A stretch of 64,000 nucleotides of DNA, from NCBI RefSeq assembly GCF_032918005.1, contig NZ_CP136628.1, positions 2,837,501 to 2,901,500 of the forward strand, given 5' to 3'. This document shows, piece after piece, positions 16,778 through 25,106 of the stretch. The position numbers and the translations under genes are program-made. Under the pieces are notes generated by a model. The model saw only the letters and a list, made by a program, of their open reading frames with translations, was not told the DNA's origin and did no database searches. The stretch is from Bradyrhizobium sp. NDS-1. GTDB lineage: Bacteria; Pseudomonadota; Alphaproteobacteria; Rhizobiales; Xanthobacteraceae. Numbering within the stretch: position 1 is the first letter of the stretch; every line of letters begins with the position of its first letter.

Positions 16778-17613
16778 AGCCAGCGCTTGCGCCGCTTGAA
16801 GCTCTTGAGGTTCTTGAAGCTCTTGCGCTGGTCGCCCGCACCTCCGAGGTAAAATTCCTTGACGTCCTCGTTGTCGCGCAGCTCATCGGCGGTGCCGTCG
16901 AGCACGACCTTGCCTTGCTCCATGATGTATCCGTGGCTCGCCACCGACAGCGCGGCGCGCGCATTCTGTTCGACCAGGAGAATAGTGACGCCGAGGTCGC
17001 GGTTGATCTTCTGGATGATCGAGAACACCTCTTTCACCAGCAGTGGCGACAGGCCCATGGAGGGCTCGTCCATCAGGATCATCTTCGGGCGCGCCATCAG
17101 CGCACGGCCGATCGCGAGCATCTGCTGCTCGCCGCCGGAGAGGTAGCCGGCAAGCCCGGTGCGCTCCTTCAGGCGCGGGAAATAATTGAAGACCATGTCG
17201 AGGTCGGCGTCGACCCCGCGGTCCCTGCGGGTGAAGGCGCCCAGCTTGAGGTTTTCCAGTGACGTCATGTCGGCGACGATGCGCCGCCCCTCCATCACCT
17301 GGAAGATGCCGCGGCGGACGATCTTGTCGGGGTCGATGCCGTCGATCCGCTCGTTGTCGAACACGATTTCGCCGCGCGTGACCTCGCCGTCCTCGGTCTT
17401 GAGCAGCCCGGAGATCGCCTTCAGCGTCGTCGACTTGCCGGCGCCGTTGGCGCCCAGCAGCGCCACGATCGCGCCCTTGGGCACGTCGAGGCTGAGGCCG
17501 CGCAGCACCAGGATGACGTCGTCATAGACGACCTCGATGTTGCGCACGGCGAGGAGGGGGGCCGACGCCAGGGCGGTTGTCTTGGTGCGAGATGCTTCGA
17601 GGGTGTCAGTCAT
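16774..17613 (-). CDS. livF: Branched-chain amino acid-type ABC transporter ATPase (LivF)
   Basis: A 279-residue ABC ATPase with Walker A GANGAGKST, Q-loop region GIFQVMEGRRI, signature LSGGEQQML, Walker B MILMDEPSMGL and switch His replaced in VEQNARAAL, as is normal for LivF proteins. It energises import with the LivG ATPase encoded upstream. The C-terminus carries an unusual lysine-rich tail (RKSFKNLKSFKRRKRWL). Last gene of the operon LivG-ligase-LivH-LivM-binding protein-LivF, but separated from the binding protein by a 117-bp gap holding a palindromic repeat. Confidence 0.92.
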   Translation of the reverse strand: MTDTLEASRTKTTALASAPLLAVRNIEVVYDDVILVLRGLSLDVPKGAIVALLGANGAGKSTTLKAISGLLKTEDGEVTRGEIVFDNERIDGIDPDKIVRRGIFQVMEGRRIVADMTSLENLKLGAFTRRDRGVDADLDMVFNYFPRLKERTGLAGYLSGGEQQMLAIGRALMARPKMILMDEPSMGLSPLLVKEVFSIIQKINRDLGVTILLVEQNARAALSVASHGYIMEQGKVVLDGTADELRDNEDVKEFYLGGAGDQRKSFKNLKSFKRRKRWL

Positions 17614-17632
17614 TGGGGAGCCTTGCTACGCT

Positions 17633-17718
17633 CGTCATGCCCGGGCTTGTCCCGGGCATCCACGTACTTAGTGCCGTGAGGTCAGACGTGGATGGCCGGG
17701 ACAAGCCCGGCCATGACG
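17633..17718. repeat. Palindromic intergenic repeat, family 1
   Basis: The ends CGTCATGCCCGGGCTTGTCC and its near complement (GGACAAGCCCGGCCATGACG) form a long inverted repeat with arms of about 35 bp. A second copy lies at 36336-36416. Such elements are common between Bradyrhizobium genes. It may fold in the mRNA between the binding protein and LivF genes. Confidence 0.85.
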
Positions 17719-17730
17719 TCTGAGTTTGCG

Positions 17731-19014
17731 TTACCAGCCCAGCAATTCCGGCTTACGCGGCAGCTCGACGGTCTTGACCTTCTCGAGCTTGATCGTGCCC
17801 TTGGTCATGAGATCGTTGAGGTCGCCGTCGGTCGCGCCCGAGATCTTGGTGCGATAGAGATCGACCTTCATCGTGCCGCGATGGTCCTTGTCGGTCCAGG
17901 TCGAGGGATTGCAGACGCCTTCCATTCCGGCCGGCACCCAATCCTTCTTCTGGTAAAAGCCCTTGGCGACGTTCTCACCGGTGGCACCGCCATTCTTGGC
18001 GGCCCAGTCGATCGCCTCCTTCATGTAGAGCGCCGAGCAGACGGCCGCGACGTAGTGCACGGGGCGATAGACCTTGCCGCTGGCGTCGGACATCTTCGAG
18101 ATTTCCATCAACGTCTTCATGCCGGGCGCATCGCCCCCCCAGCTCACCGCGGTGCGCAAGGGGAAGATCACGCCGTTGGCGGCATCACCTGCGGTCTTGG
18201 CGGCGTTCTCGTCCATGCCCCAGACATTGCCCATGAACTGGATTTCGACGCCGGCGGTCTTGCAGGCCTTCAGAACCGAGATGTTGGAGGCGGCGGTGTT
18301 GCCGAGATAGGCGTAGTTGGCTCCCGAAGATTTCAGGCTCAGGCACTGGGCGCTGTAGTCGCCCGGCGCGAGCGCGAACACCAGCGGCGGCAGCACCTCG
18401 AAGCCGAGCTCCTGCGCCATCGCTTCACCGGCAGCCTTCGGCGCGTTCGGATAGGGATGGTTGGCGCCCATATGCACGAATTTCGGCTTGCCGGACTTGC
18501 CCTTGGCCTTCCAGTCCTCGGCGGCCCACATCAGCATCGCGCGCAATGCGTCCGAATAGCTCGGGCCATAGAAGAAATTGTAGGGCGCGGGCTTGGCCTT
18601 GCCGCTGATGCCTCCGGGATCGGTGAGGGCGGCGGCGTAGGAGCCGGACATGTCGGGGATCTTGTCCTGGGCGAGGAAGCCGGTCAGCGCCTCGGTGTCG
18701 GCGGTCCCCCAGCCCATGATCGCGGCGACCTTGCTGTCCGGCGCCGACCACTTCTTGTAGAGCGCGATCGCGCGGGGCACCTGATAGCCGTAGTCGTTGG
18801 TGTCGAGGTTGAGCTGCTTGCCGCCGACGCCGCCTTTCTTGTTGACCCAGGCGAAGGTGTCGGCGACGGCCTGGCCAAAGGGCGTGCCGACATCGGAGGT
18901 GCCGCCAGAATAGTCGGCGAGGTGCCCGATCGCGATCTGCGCCTGCGCGCCCGCCGAAAATGCGGCGATCGCGATGGCGAGCGATGCGGTGCTCAAAAGG
19001 GACTTCATCGTCAT
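17731..19014 (-). CDS. ABC transporter periplasmic substrate-binding protein (Liv/Urt type)
   Basis: A 427-residue periplasmic binding protein. A signal peptide spans about residues 1-25 (LLSTASLAIAIAAFSAGAQA, cleaved after AQA), then the mature N-terminus IAIGHLADYSGGTSDVG typical of type 1 Leu/Ile/Val-binding folds. ATG 19014 has AGGAGG 9 bp upstream. The ligand cannot be read; the acyl-CoA synthetase in the same operon suggests an aromatic or aliphatic carboxylate rather than an amino acid. It lies 44 bp downstream of LivM. Confidence 0.9.
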   Translation of the reverse strand: MTMKSLLSTASLAIAIAAFSAGAQAQIAIGHLADYSGGTSDVGTPFGQAVADTFAWVNKKGGVGGKQLNLDTNDYGYQVPRAIALYKKWSAPDSKVAAIMGWGTADTEALTGFLAQDKIPDMSGSYAAALTDPGGISGKAKPAPYNFFYGPSYSDALRAMLMWAAEDWKAKGKSGKPKFVHMGANHPYPNAPKAAGEAMAQELGFEVLPPLVFALAPGDYSAQCLSLKSSGANYAYLGNTAASNISVLKACKTAGVEIQFMGNVWGMDENAAKTAGDAANGVIFPLRTAVSWGGDAPGMKTLMEISKMSDASGKVYRPVHYVAAVCSALYMKEAIDWAAKNGGATGENVAKGFYQKKDWVPAGMEGVCNPSTWTDKDHRGTMKVDLYRTKISGATDGDLNDLMTKGTIKLEKVKTVELPRKPELLGW

Positions 19015-19058
19015 GGGTCGGTTCCTCCTGTTTATTGTTTAAGTGAAGTTGCCCGCGC

Positions 19059-20132
19059 TCAATGCGAGAACGGGTAGAGTTTCCAGTATGCCTTGATCTG
19101 CCGCCAGCGATGCGCGAGCCCGTCAGGCTCGAACATCAGGAATGCGATGATGATCACCCCGATCGCGATCTCGCGCAGGAAGGTGATGTTGGTGTTGAGC
19201 GACAGCGCCTTGTCGATCACGCCGCCCTTCAAATAGTGGCTGATGAACTCCATCCCCTCGGGCAGGAGCACCACGAAAGCGGTGCCCATCAGCGTGCCCA
19301 TGATCGAGCCGGTGCCGCCGATGATGATCATGGCGAGGAACAGGATCGAGCGCTCGATGCCGAATCCTTCCTGGGAGACCACGAGCTGGTAGTGCGCATA
19401 GAGCGCGCCCGCGATGCCGGCGAAGAAGGCGGCGAGGCCGAACGACAGCGTGCGGTACTTGGTGAGGTTGATGCCCATGATCTCCGCGGAGAGATAATGG
19501 TCGCGGATCGCCACCAACGCGCGGCCGTCGCGGGTGCGCATCAGATTGGTGACCAGGATATAGCTCGCCAGCACATAGGCCAGCACGACGTAGAAGTACT
19601 GTTTGTCGCCGCGCAGCGTGTAGCCGAAGATCGAGAACGGGTTTGCGCTTGCCGGCACCGAGCCGCCCGAAAACCATTCGGCACGGGAGAAAAAGTCGAG
19701 CAGGATGTATTGCGCCGCGAGCGTCGCAATGACGAGGTACAGTCCCTTCAGCCGCGCGGCCGGGATGCCGAAGACCAGGCCGACCAGCGCGGTGACGACG
19801 CCGGCGAGCGGGATTGCGAAGAATACGGGGATCGGCGCGTTGTTGGAGATGTAGGCCGAGGTGAAGGCGCCGAGCAGGAAGAAGGCCGCGTGCCCGATCG
19901 AGATCTGGCCGGTAAAGCCGACGAGGATATTCAGACCGAGTGCCGCGATCGAGAAGATGCCGATCTGGATCAGGATGCTGAGCCAGTAGCCGCTGAAGAA
20001 CTGCGGCGCTAGGCACAGCAGAAGCACGCCCGCGATAGCGAAGTTGCGGCTGGTGGTGGTCGGGAAGATCGTGGTGTCCGCCGCGTAGGAGGTACGGAAG
20101 TCACCAGCAGGAATGAGGGCAGGGCCGGCCAT
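19059..20132 (-). CDS. livM: Branched-chain amino acid-type ABC permease (LivM)
   Basis: A 357-residue inner-membrane permease with about nine transmembrane segments. Family motifs are GLNILVGFTGQISIGHAAFF, RLKGLYLVIATLAAQ, RDGRALVAIRDHYLSAEIMG and the closing MFEPDGLAHRW. It forms the channel with LivH, encoded 3 nt upstream. An N-terminal extension of about 30 polar residues precedes the first helix. Confidence 0.92.
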   Translation of the reverse strand: MAGPALIPAGDFRTSYAADTTIFPTTTSRNFAIAGVLLLCLAPQFFSGYWLSILIQIGIFSIAALGLNILVGFTGQISIGHAAFFLLGAFTSAYISNNAPIPVFFAIPLAGVVTALVGLVFGIPAARLKGLYLVIATLAAQYILLDFFSRAEWFSGGSVPASANPFSIFGYTLRGDKQYFYVVLAYVLASYILVTNLMRTRDGRALVAIRDHYLSAEIMGINLTKYRTLSFGLAAFFAGIAGALYAHYQLVVSQEGFGIERSILFLAMIIIGGTGSIMGTLMGTAFVVLLPEGMEFISHYLKGGVIDKALSLNTNITFLREIAIGVIIIAFLMFEPDGLAHRWRQIKAYWKLYPFSH

Positions 20133-20135
20133 GGG

Positions 20136-21029
20136 TCAGATCCGCTCGATGTCGTGGGTGCCGAACAGGCCGTAGGGCTTGATCATCAGCACGATGATGA
20201 GGACGTAGAACGGCGCGATCTCGTACAGATTGCCCCAGTGCAGGTACTCGCTGTCGACATATTGCGCGACATTCTCGAGCAAGCCGATGATGATGCCGCC
20301 GAGCACGGCGCCGCCGACGGAGTCGAGCCCGCCGAGGATCGCCGCGGGAAACACCTTGATGCCGTAGCCGGCAAGGCCCGAGGACACGCCGTTCACGACC
20401 GCGACGACGACGCCTGCCACCGCGGACACCGTCGCCGAGATCGCCCAAGCCATCGCGAACACGCTCTTCACGGAAATGCCGAGCGACTGCGCGACCTGCT
20501 GGTTGAACGCGGTAGCGCGCATTGCGAGGCCATATTTCGATGCGCGGAAGAACCAGGCCATTCCGATCATCATGGCGACGGAGACCACGAGGCTCATGAC
20601 ATAGACGGTCTGGATCTGGAGGCCGAGCAGGCTGACGGACTGGCTCTCGAACACGCGCGGGAACGGCTGCGGATTGACGCCGAACATCCATTTCAGCGTC
20701 GCCTGGAGCACGGTCGACAGGCCGATCGTCACCATGATCACGGAAATGATGGGCTCGCCGATCATCGGACGCAAGATCAGGACCTGGATCGCGATGCCGA
20801 ACACGAACATGAACACCAGCGTCATCGGCATGCCGATCCAGAACGGCACCTGGTACTTCGCCAGCAGGGCCCAGCACACCCAGGCCCCGACCAGAAGCAG
20901 CTCGCCTTGCGCGAAATTGACGACCTGCGTCGCCTTGTAGATCAGCACGAACGACATCGCGACCACGCCATAGAGCGTGCCGACCACGAGGCCGTTGACC
21001 AGGAGCTGGATGAGGAAAGCGGTGTTCAT
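20136..21029 (-). CDS. livH: Branched-chain amino acid-type ABC permease (LivH)
   Basis: A 297-residue permease with about eight transmembrane segments. Motifs are GLVVGTLYGVVAMSFVLIYKA, VNFAQGELLLVGAW, GLAMRATAFNQQVAQSLGI and the C-terminal LMIKPYGLFGTHDIERI. It pairs with LivM directly downstream (3-nt gap). A 217-bp gap with a palindromic repeat separates it from the acyl-CoA synthetase gene upstream. Confidence 0.92.
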   Translation of the reverse strand: MNTAFLIQLLVNGLVVGTLYGVVAMSFVLIYKATQVVNFAQGELLLVGAWVCWALLAKYQVPFWIGMPMTLVFMFVFGIAIQVLILRPMIGEPIISVIMVTIGLSTVLQATLKWMFGVNPQPFPRVFESQSVSLLGLQIQTVYVMSLVVSVAMMIGMAWFFRASKYGLAMRATAFNQQVAQSLGISVKSVFAMAWAISATVSAVAGVVVAVVNGVSSGLAGYGIKVFPAAILGGLDSVGGAVLGGIIIGLLENVAQYVDSEYLHWGNLYEIAPFYVLIIVLMIKPYGLFGTHDIERI

Positions 21030-21059
21030 GTGATGCTCGCGGACAAATGCGGCGCGCTC

Positions 21060-21210
21060 TTCCCCTCTCCCCTTGTGGGAGAGGGTGGCTTCGTGAAGCG
21101 AAGACGGCTGAGGGGGTGTTTCGGCAGTGACGGTGCGGAGAGACGACCCCTCGCCCGAGTGAGGATGTGGCTGATATCGGTGAGGCCCTCTCCCACAAGG
21201 GCAGAGGGCG
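21060..21210. repeat. Palindromic intergenic repeat, family 2
   Basis: The left end CCCCTCTCCCCTTGTGGGAG and right end CCCTCTCCCACAAGGGCAGA are inverted copies enclosing about 100 bp with further partial symmetry. It lies inside the Liv operon between the acyl-CoA synthetase and LivH and could form an RNA hairpin there. Confidence 0.8.
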
Positions 21211-21246
21211 CATCATCCGGCATCGCGCGCTGGGCGGGAAGCGAGC

Positions 21247-23178
21247 TCACTCCGCAGCCTCCGCCATGTGCCCGTGCCCGCCGAGATCCACCACGCGCAG
21301 CGTCGTGCGGACACGCTGCGTGGTGCCGTCCTGGAAGCGGATAACGGTGTCGACGGGGATGTCGGCATCGCCGCGGTAGATGGCGTCGATGATCCCGGCG
21401 TATTTCTCGTTGATGACGCTGCGGCGCACCTTTCTGGTGCGGGTGAGCTCGCCGTCGTCGGCGTCGAGCTCCTTGTAGAGCAGCAGGAAGCGCGAGATGC
21501 GCTGGGCCGGCGGCAGCGTCGCGTTGACGGTCTCGACCTCCTTGTGGAGCAGCGCATAGACTTCGGGCCGCGAGGCGAGGTCGCTGTAGGTCGTGAACGA
21601 GAGGCGGTTCTTCTCCGCCCATTTGGAGATGATGGAGTAGCGGATGCAGATCATTGCTGCGAGCGCGTCGCGACCAGCCCCGAGCACCACGGCTTCGGCG
21701 ATATAGGGCGAGAATTTCAGCTTGTTCTCGATGAATTGCGGCGAGAAGCGCTCGCCGCGCGAGGTTTCGGCGAGGTCCTTGATTCGGTCTATGACGACGA
21801 GCTGCTGGTTCGCGTTGAAATAGCCGGCGTCGCCCGACAACATCCAGCCGTCCTTGATGTCGGCGACGCTTGCCTCCGGGTTCTTGTAATAGCCAAGGAA
21901 CATGTTGGGGTGCCGCACCACGATCTCGCCGACGCCGTGGATGTCGGCGTTGTCGATGCGGATCTCGACGCTGTCGGACATCGGCACGCCGGTGGTGTCA
22001 GGATCGACCTTGCCCTCGGGATGCAGCGTATAGGCTCCCAGCAGCTCGGTCTGGCCGTACAGCGTGCGCAACGGCACGCCCATCGCCTGGAAAAACTTGA
22101 AGGTCTCTGGGCCGAGCGCGGCGCCGCCGGTCGCCGCCGAGCGCAAGCGCGTGAAGCCAAGGCGGTCGCGCAGCGCGCGGAACAGGATCGCGTCGGCAAG
22201 ACCGGAGCGCTTGCCCTGCGCGAGAGCGGCCAGACCCGACTTCATGCCGACATCGAACATGCGCTGCTTTAGGGGCGTCGCGTCCATCACCTTGGCGCGA
22301 ACGTCCGCGGCGATCGACTCCCAGACGCGGGGCGCGAACAGAACGAACGTCGGCGCGATCTCGCGCAGATCGTTCATCATGGTGTCCGGCTCTTCGACGA
22401 AGTTGATCTTCATCCGGCACAGGAGGCCTTTGCCGAGCACGTAGACCTGTTCCATGATCCAGGGCAAGGGCAGCACCGAGACGTATTCGTCGTCGGGGCC
22501 CTTCGGGTCAAAGGCGAGATAGGTGGCGCAATGGCCGAGCACGCGGCCAGCCGCAAGCATCGCCAGCTTGGGATGCGAGGTCGTGCCCGAGGTTGTGCAG
22601 AGGATCGCGACATCCTCGCCCTTGGTCGCGTCCACTAGGCGATCGTAAAGCTCCGGCTCCCGCGCGGCACGTGCCCGGCCGAGCTCGGCAAACGTCTCCG
22701 CGGACATCAGTCGCGGGTCGTCGTATTTCCTCATTCCGCGCGGATCGGAATAGATGATGTGCTTCAGCTTCGGCGCGCGCTCGGCGAGGGTGAGGAGCTT
22801 GTCGACCTGCTCCTCATCCTCGGCGAAGACGAGCTGCGCCTCGCCATAGTTGAGGAGATAGGAGGCCTCCTCGTCGAGCACGTCGCGATAAAGTCCGAGG
22901 CTGAGGCCGCCAATGGCGTGTGTCGCCACTTCCGCCGCCACCCAGTCCGGCCGGTTGTCGCCGATGATGCCGATGACGTCGCCGCGGCCAAGGCCCACTT
23001 CGAGAAGACCGAGTGCAAACTCGCGCACGCGGGTCTGATAGTCGTTCCAGGTGAACACCCGCCAGAGCCCGAGATCCTTCTCGCGCAATGCGATCTCGTT
23101 GCCATGCTCCTTCGCGTTGAGCCGGAGCATCTTCGGATAGGTGTCGGCCTTCGCCACGCGGCCTGCGTAATCCATCAT
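21247..23178 (-). CDS. AMP-dependent (long-chain type) acyl-CoA synthetase
   Basis: A 643-residue adenylating enzyme. The phosphate loop is CTTSGTTSHPKLAML, followed by ATGGAALGPETFKFFQ, the LYGQTELLGAY motif, LSGDAGYFN, DRIKDLAETSRGERFSPQ (hinge), and a C-terminal lid with TRTRKVRRSV. It resembles FAA/long-chain synthetases but the context indicates activation of whatever carboxylate the Liv transporter imports, making the CoA thioester on entry. It overlaps LivG by 4 nt (ATGA). Similar ligases sit in Liv operons of many alphaproteobacteria. Confidence 0.9.
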   Translation of the reverse strand: MMDYAGRVAKADTYPKMLRLNAKEHGNEIALREKDLGLWRVFTWNDYQTRVREFALGLLEVGLGRGDVIGIIGDNRPDWVAAEVATHAIGGLSLGLYRDVLDEEASYLLNYGEAQLVFAEDEEQVDKLLTLAERAPKLKHIIYSDPRGMRKYDDPRLMSAETFAELGRARAAREPELYDRLVDATKGEDVAILCTTSGTTSHPKLAMLAAGRVLGHCATYLAFDPKGPDDEYVSVLPLPWIMEQVYVLGKGLLCRMKINFVEEPDTMMNDLREIAPTFVLFAPRVWESIAADVRAKVMDATPLKQRMFDVGMKSGLAALAQGKRSGLADAILFRALRDRLGFTRLRSAATGGAALGPETFKFFQAMGVPLRTLYGQTELLGAYTLHPEGKVDPDTTGVPMSDSVEIRIDNADIHGVGEIVVRHPNMFLGYYKNPEASVADIKDGWMLSGDAGYFNANQQLVVIDRIKDLAETSRGERFSPQFIENKLKFSPYIAEAVVLGAGRDALAAMICIRYSIISKWAEKNRLSFTTYSDLASRPEVYALLHKEVETVNATLPPAQRISRFLLLYKELDADDGELTRTRKVRRSVINEKYAGIIDAIYRGDADIPVDTVIRFQDGTTQRVRTTLRVVDLGGHGHMAEAAE

Positions 23179-23999
23179 GCCGCGCTCTCCTGCGCTGGCG
23201 GAGCGTCGTCGGGATCGACCAGCACCTCGTCTTCCTCGCCGAGATAGGCGCGCCTGACGTGGGGATCGGCAAGCACGGTCGCCGGGTCACCCTCGGCGAT
23301 CTTCTTGCCGAAATCCAGCACCATGACCCGATGGGAGATGTCCATCACCACGCCCATGTCGTGCTCGATCATCACCACCGTCATCCCGAACTCCTCGTTG
23401 AGGTCGACGATGTAGCGGGCCATGTCCTCCTTCTCCTCGAAGTTCATGCCGGCCATCGGCTCGTCGAGGAGGATGAGACGCGGCTCCAGCGCCATGGCGC
23501 GGGCGAGTTCCACGCGCTTGCGCAGGCCGTAGGAGAGGGTGCCGGCGGTGGCTTTTCGCACCGACTGGAGGTCGAGGAAATCGATGATCTCCTCGACCTT
23601 GCGGCGGTGCGCGAGCTCTTCCTTGCGCGCGCCGGTGAGCCAATACAGCGAGCCCGTGAGGAAATTGTTCTTCAGAAGGTGATGACGCCCGACCATGATG
23701 TTGTCGAGCACGCTCATGTGGTGGAACAGCGCGAGGTTCTGGAAGGTGCGGCCGATGCCGAGCGAGGCGCGGGCATTCGGCGTCAAGCCGGTGATGTCGC
23801 GACCCTGGTAGAAAAGATGGCCCTCGGTCGGCTTGTAGCGGCCGGAAATACAGTTCACGATCGAGGTCTTGCCGGCGCCGTTGGGGCCGATGATCGAGAA
23901 CAGCTCACCCTCCCTGATGGCGAAGCTGACGTCGGTCAGCGCGCGGACGCCGCCGAACCGCAAGGACACGCCGCGCACTTCAAGACTGGTAGCCACCAA
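23175..23999 (-). CDS. livG: Branched-chain amino acid-type ABC transporter ATPase (LivG)
   Basis: A 274-residue ATPase with Walker A GPNGAGKTS, IGRTFQNLALF (Q-loop), LSYGLRKRVELARAM in place of LSGGQ (usual for LivG), Walker B LILLDEPMAGM and switch VMIEHDM. First gene of the operon, coupled to the acyl-CoA synthetase by an ATGA overlap, and divergent from a Crp/Fnr regulator. Confidence 0.92.
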   Translation of the reverse strand: MVATSLEVRGVSLRFGGVRALTDVSFAIREGELFSIIGPNGAGKTSIVNCISGRYKPTEGHLFYQGRDITGLTPNARASLGIGRTFQNLALFHHMSVLDNIMVGRHHLLKNNFLTGSLYWLTGARKEELAHRRKVEEIIDFLDLQSVRKATAGTLSYGLRKRVELARAMALEPRLILLDEPMAGMNFEEKEDMARYIVDLNEEFGMTVVMIEHDMGVVMDISHRVMVLDFGKKIAEGDPATVLADPHVRRAYLGEEDEVLVDPDDAPPAQESAA

Positions 24000-24334
24000 A
24001 CGAATCCCTCCCGGTGATGGCGCACTTCAGTGGCGCTCTTCGTCCGTTCCTTCCGGGCGATCCTAGTACGGTGGTGCCGGTGAGGCCATGCAGCAGATGG
24101 TCTCGACCGGAGCCCGCGCCACTCTCGTTCCCGTTTGGGATCAAAAGCCGCATTGCCCGAGGTGGTCCTCAATAGGGGATAGCGCTATTTTGAAATGTCT
24201 CCCGGCTGACAATTCTGCGACAAAGTTTGCCGGGCGGCTGTGGCCTTCATCTTTCGTCGGATGGCGGTCGAAATCATCATGCTGCATTGCAGCAGAAGGC
24301 GGAGCGACGGATCGGTGCGGCTGGCGGCGAGATC
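24000..24334. other. Divergent intergenic region, no element identified
   Basis: 335 bp between the LivG operon (leftward) and the Crp/Fnr gene (rightward). It should hold both promoters. I looked for FNR/CRP-type boxes (TTGAT-N4-ATCAA, TGTGA-N6-TCACA) and saw none that is convincing. Confidence 0.4.
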
Positions 24335-25009
24335 ATGATTTCCGAAGATCATCTGAAGCGCGTCGCCGCCTGGTCGCGCGAGCTCACGCGAGCGGAGATC
24401 GAGGTCGCGCGGGCCGGAATCACCGAGCGGTCATACGGCACCGGCGAGACCGTGTTCATGCGCGGCGATATTTTTGCCTATTGGGCCGGCATGGTGGGCG
24501 GCCTTGCCCGCATGGGCGGCGTCTCGCGGGACGGCAAGGAGACCAGCCTTGCCGGGCTGACGGCGGGGGCCTGGTTCGGCGAGGGCAGCGTGCTCAAGAA
24601 CGAGCCGCGCCGCTATGACGTGGTCGCGCTACGCGACAGCCGCGTCGCTCTGATGGAACGCAGTGCCTTCATGTGGCTGTTCGAGAACAGCGTCGGCTTC
24701 AACCGCTTTCTGGTGCGCCAGCTCAACGAACGGCTCGGCCAGTTCATCGGCATGCTCGAGGTCAACCGCACGCTGGATGCCACCGCGCGCCTCGCCCGCA
24801 GCATCGCCTCGCTGTACAACCCGATCCTCTATCCGGAATCGACGGCGCATCTGGAGATCACCCAGGAGGAAATCGGCGCGCTCTCCGGCATGTCCCGCCA
24901 GAACGCCAACCGGTCGCTGAACCGGCTGGAGAAGGAGGGACTGCTGCGGCTGGAATATGGCGGCATCACCATCCTCGATATCGAGCGGCTGCGCGGGTAC
25001 GGTGACTAG
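24335..25009 (+). CDS. Crp/Fnr-family transcription regulator
   Basis: A 224-residue protein. An N-terminal cyclic-nucleotide-type beta-roll spans about residues 10-125 (FMRGDIFAYWAGMVGGLARM, TAGAWFGEGSVL) and a dimer helix follows (FNRFLVRQLNERLGQFIG). The winged helix-turn-helix is about residues 165-215 (LEITQEEIGALSGMSRQNAN then RSLNRLEKEGLL). No FNR-type N-terminal cysteine cluster is present, so it is not an oxygen sensor of that class; the effector is unknown. ATG 24335 was chosen because it begins at the domain boundary. It is divergent from the LivG operon, a plausible target. Confidence 0.85.
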   Translation: MISEDHLKRVAAWSRELTRAEIEVARAGITERSYGTGETVFMRGDIFAYWAGMVGGLARMGGVSRDGKETSLAGLTAGAWFGEGSVLKNEPRRYDVVALRDSRVALMERSAFMWLFENSVGFNRFLVRQLNERLGQFIGMLEVNRTLDATARLARSIASLYNPILYPESTAHLEITQEEIGALSGMSRQNANRSLNRLEKEGLLRLEYGGITILDIERLRGYGD

Positions 25010-25106
25010 AGCGTTTTCGAGCGAAGTGGATACCGGTTCGCGTCAAGAAACCGCGTCAGAACGAGAATCCAGAATCTCGTTCCGATTCATCAGAACGAGA
25101 CTCTAG
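25006..25106. repeat. Palindromic intergenic repeat, family 3, overlapping both stop codons
   Basis: CTAGAGCGTTTTCGAGCGAA begins the element and ...CAGAACGAGACTCTAG ends it, with internal ACGAGAATCCAGAATCTCGT forming a hairpin. This is a typical Bradyrhizobium/Rhodopseudomonas intergenic sequence. The TAG of the Crp/Fnr gene and the TAG of the convergent MFS gene both fall in its ends. It may act as a shared transcription end. Confidence 0.8.

Noticed and set aside
24000..24334. CRP/FNR binding site
   Set aside because: No sequence close to the TGTGA-N6-TCACA or TTGAT-N4-ATCAA consensus was found.
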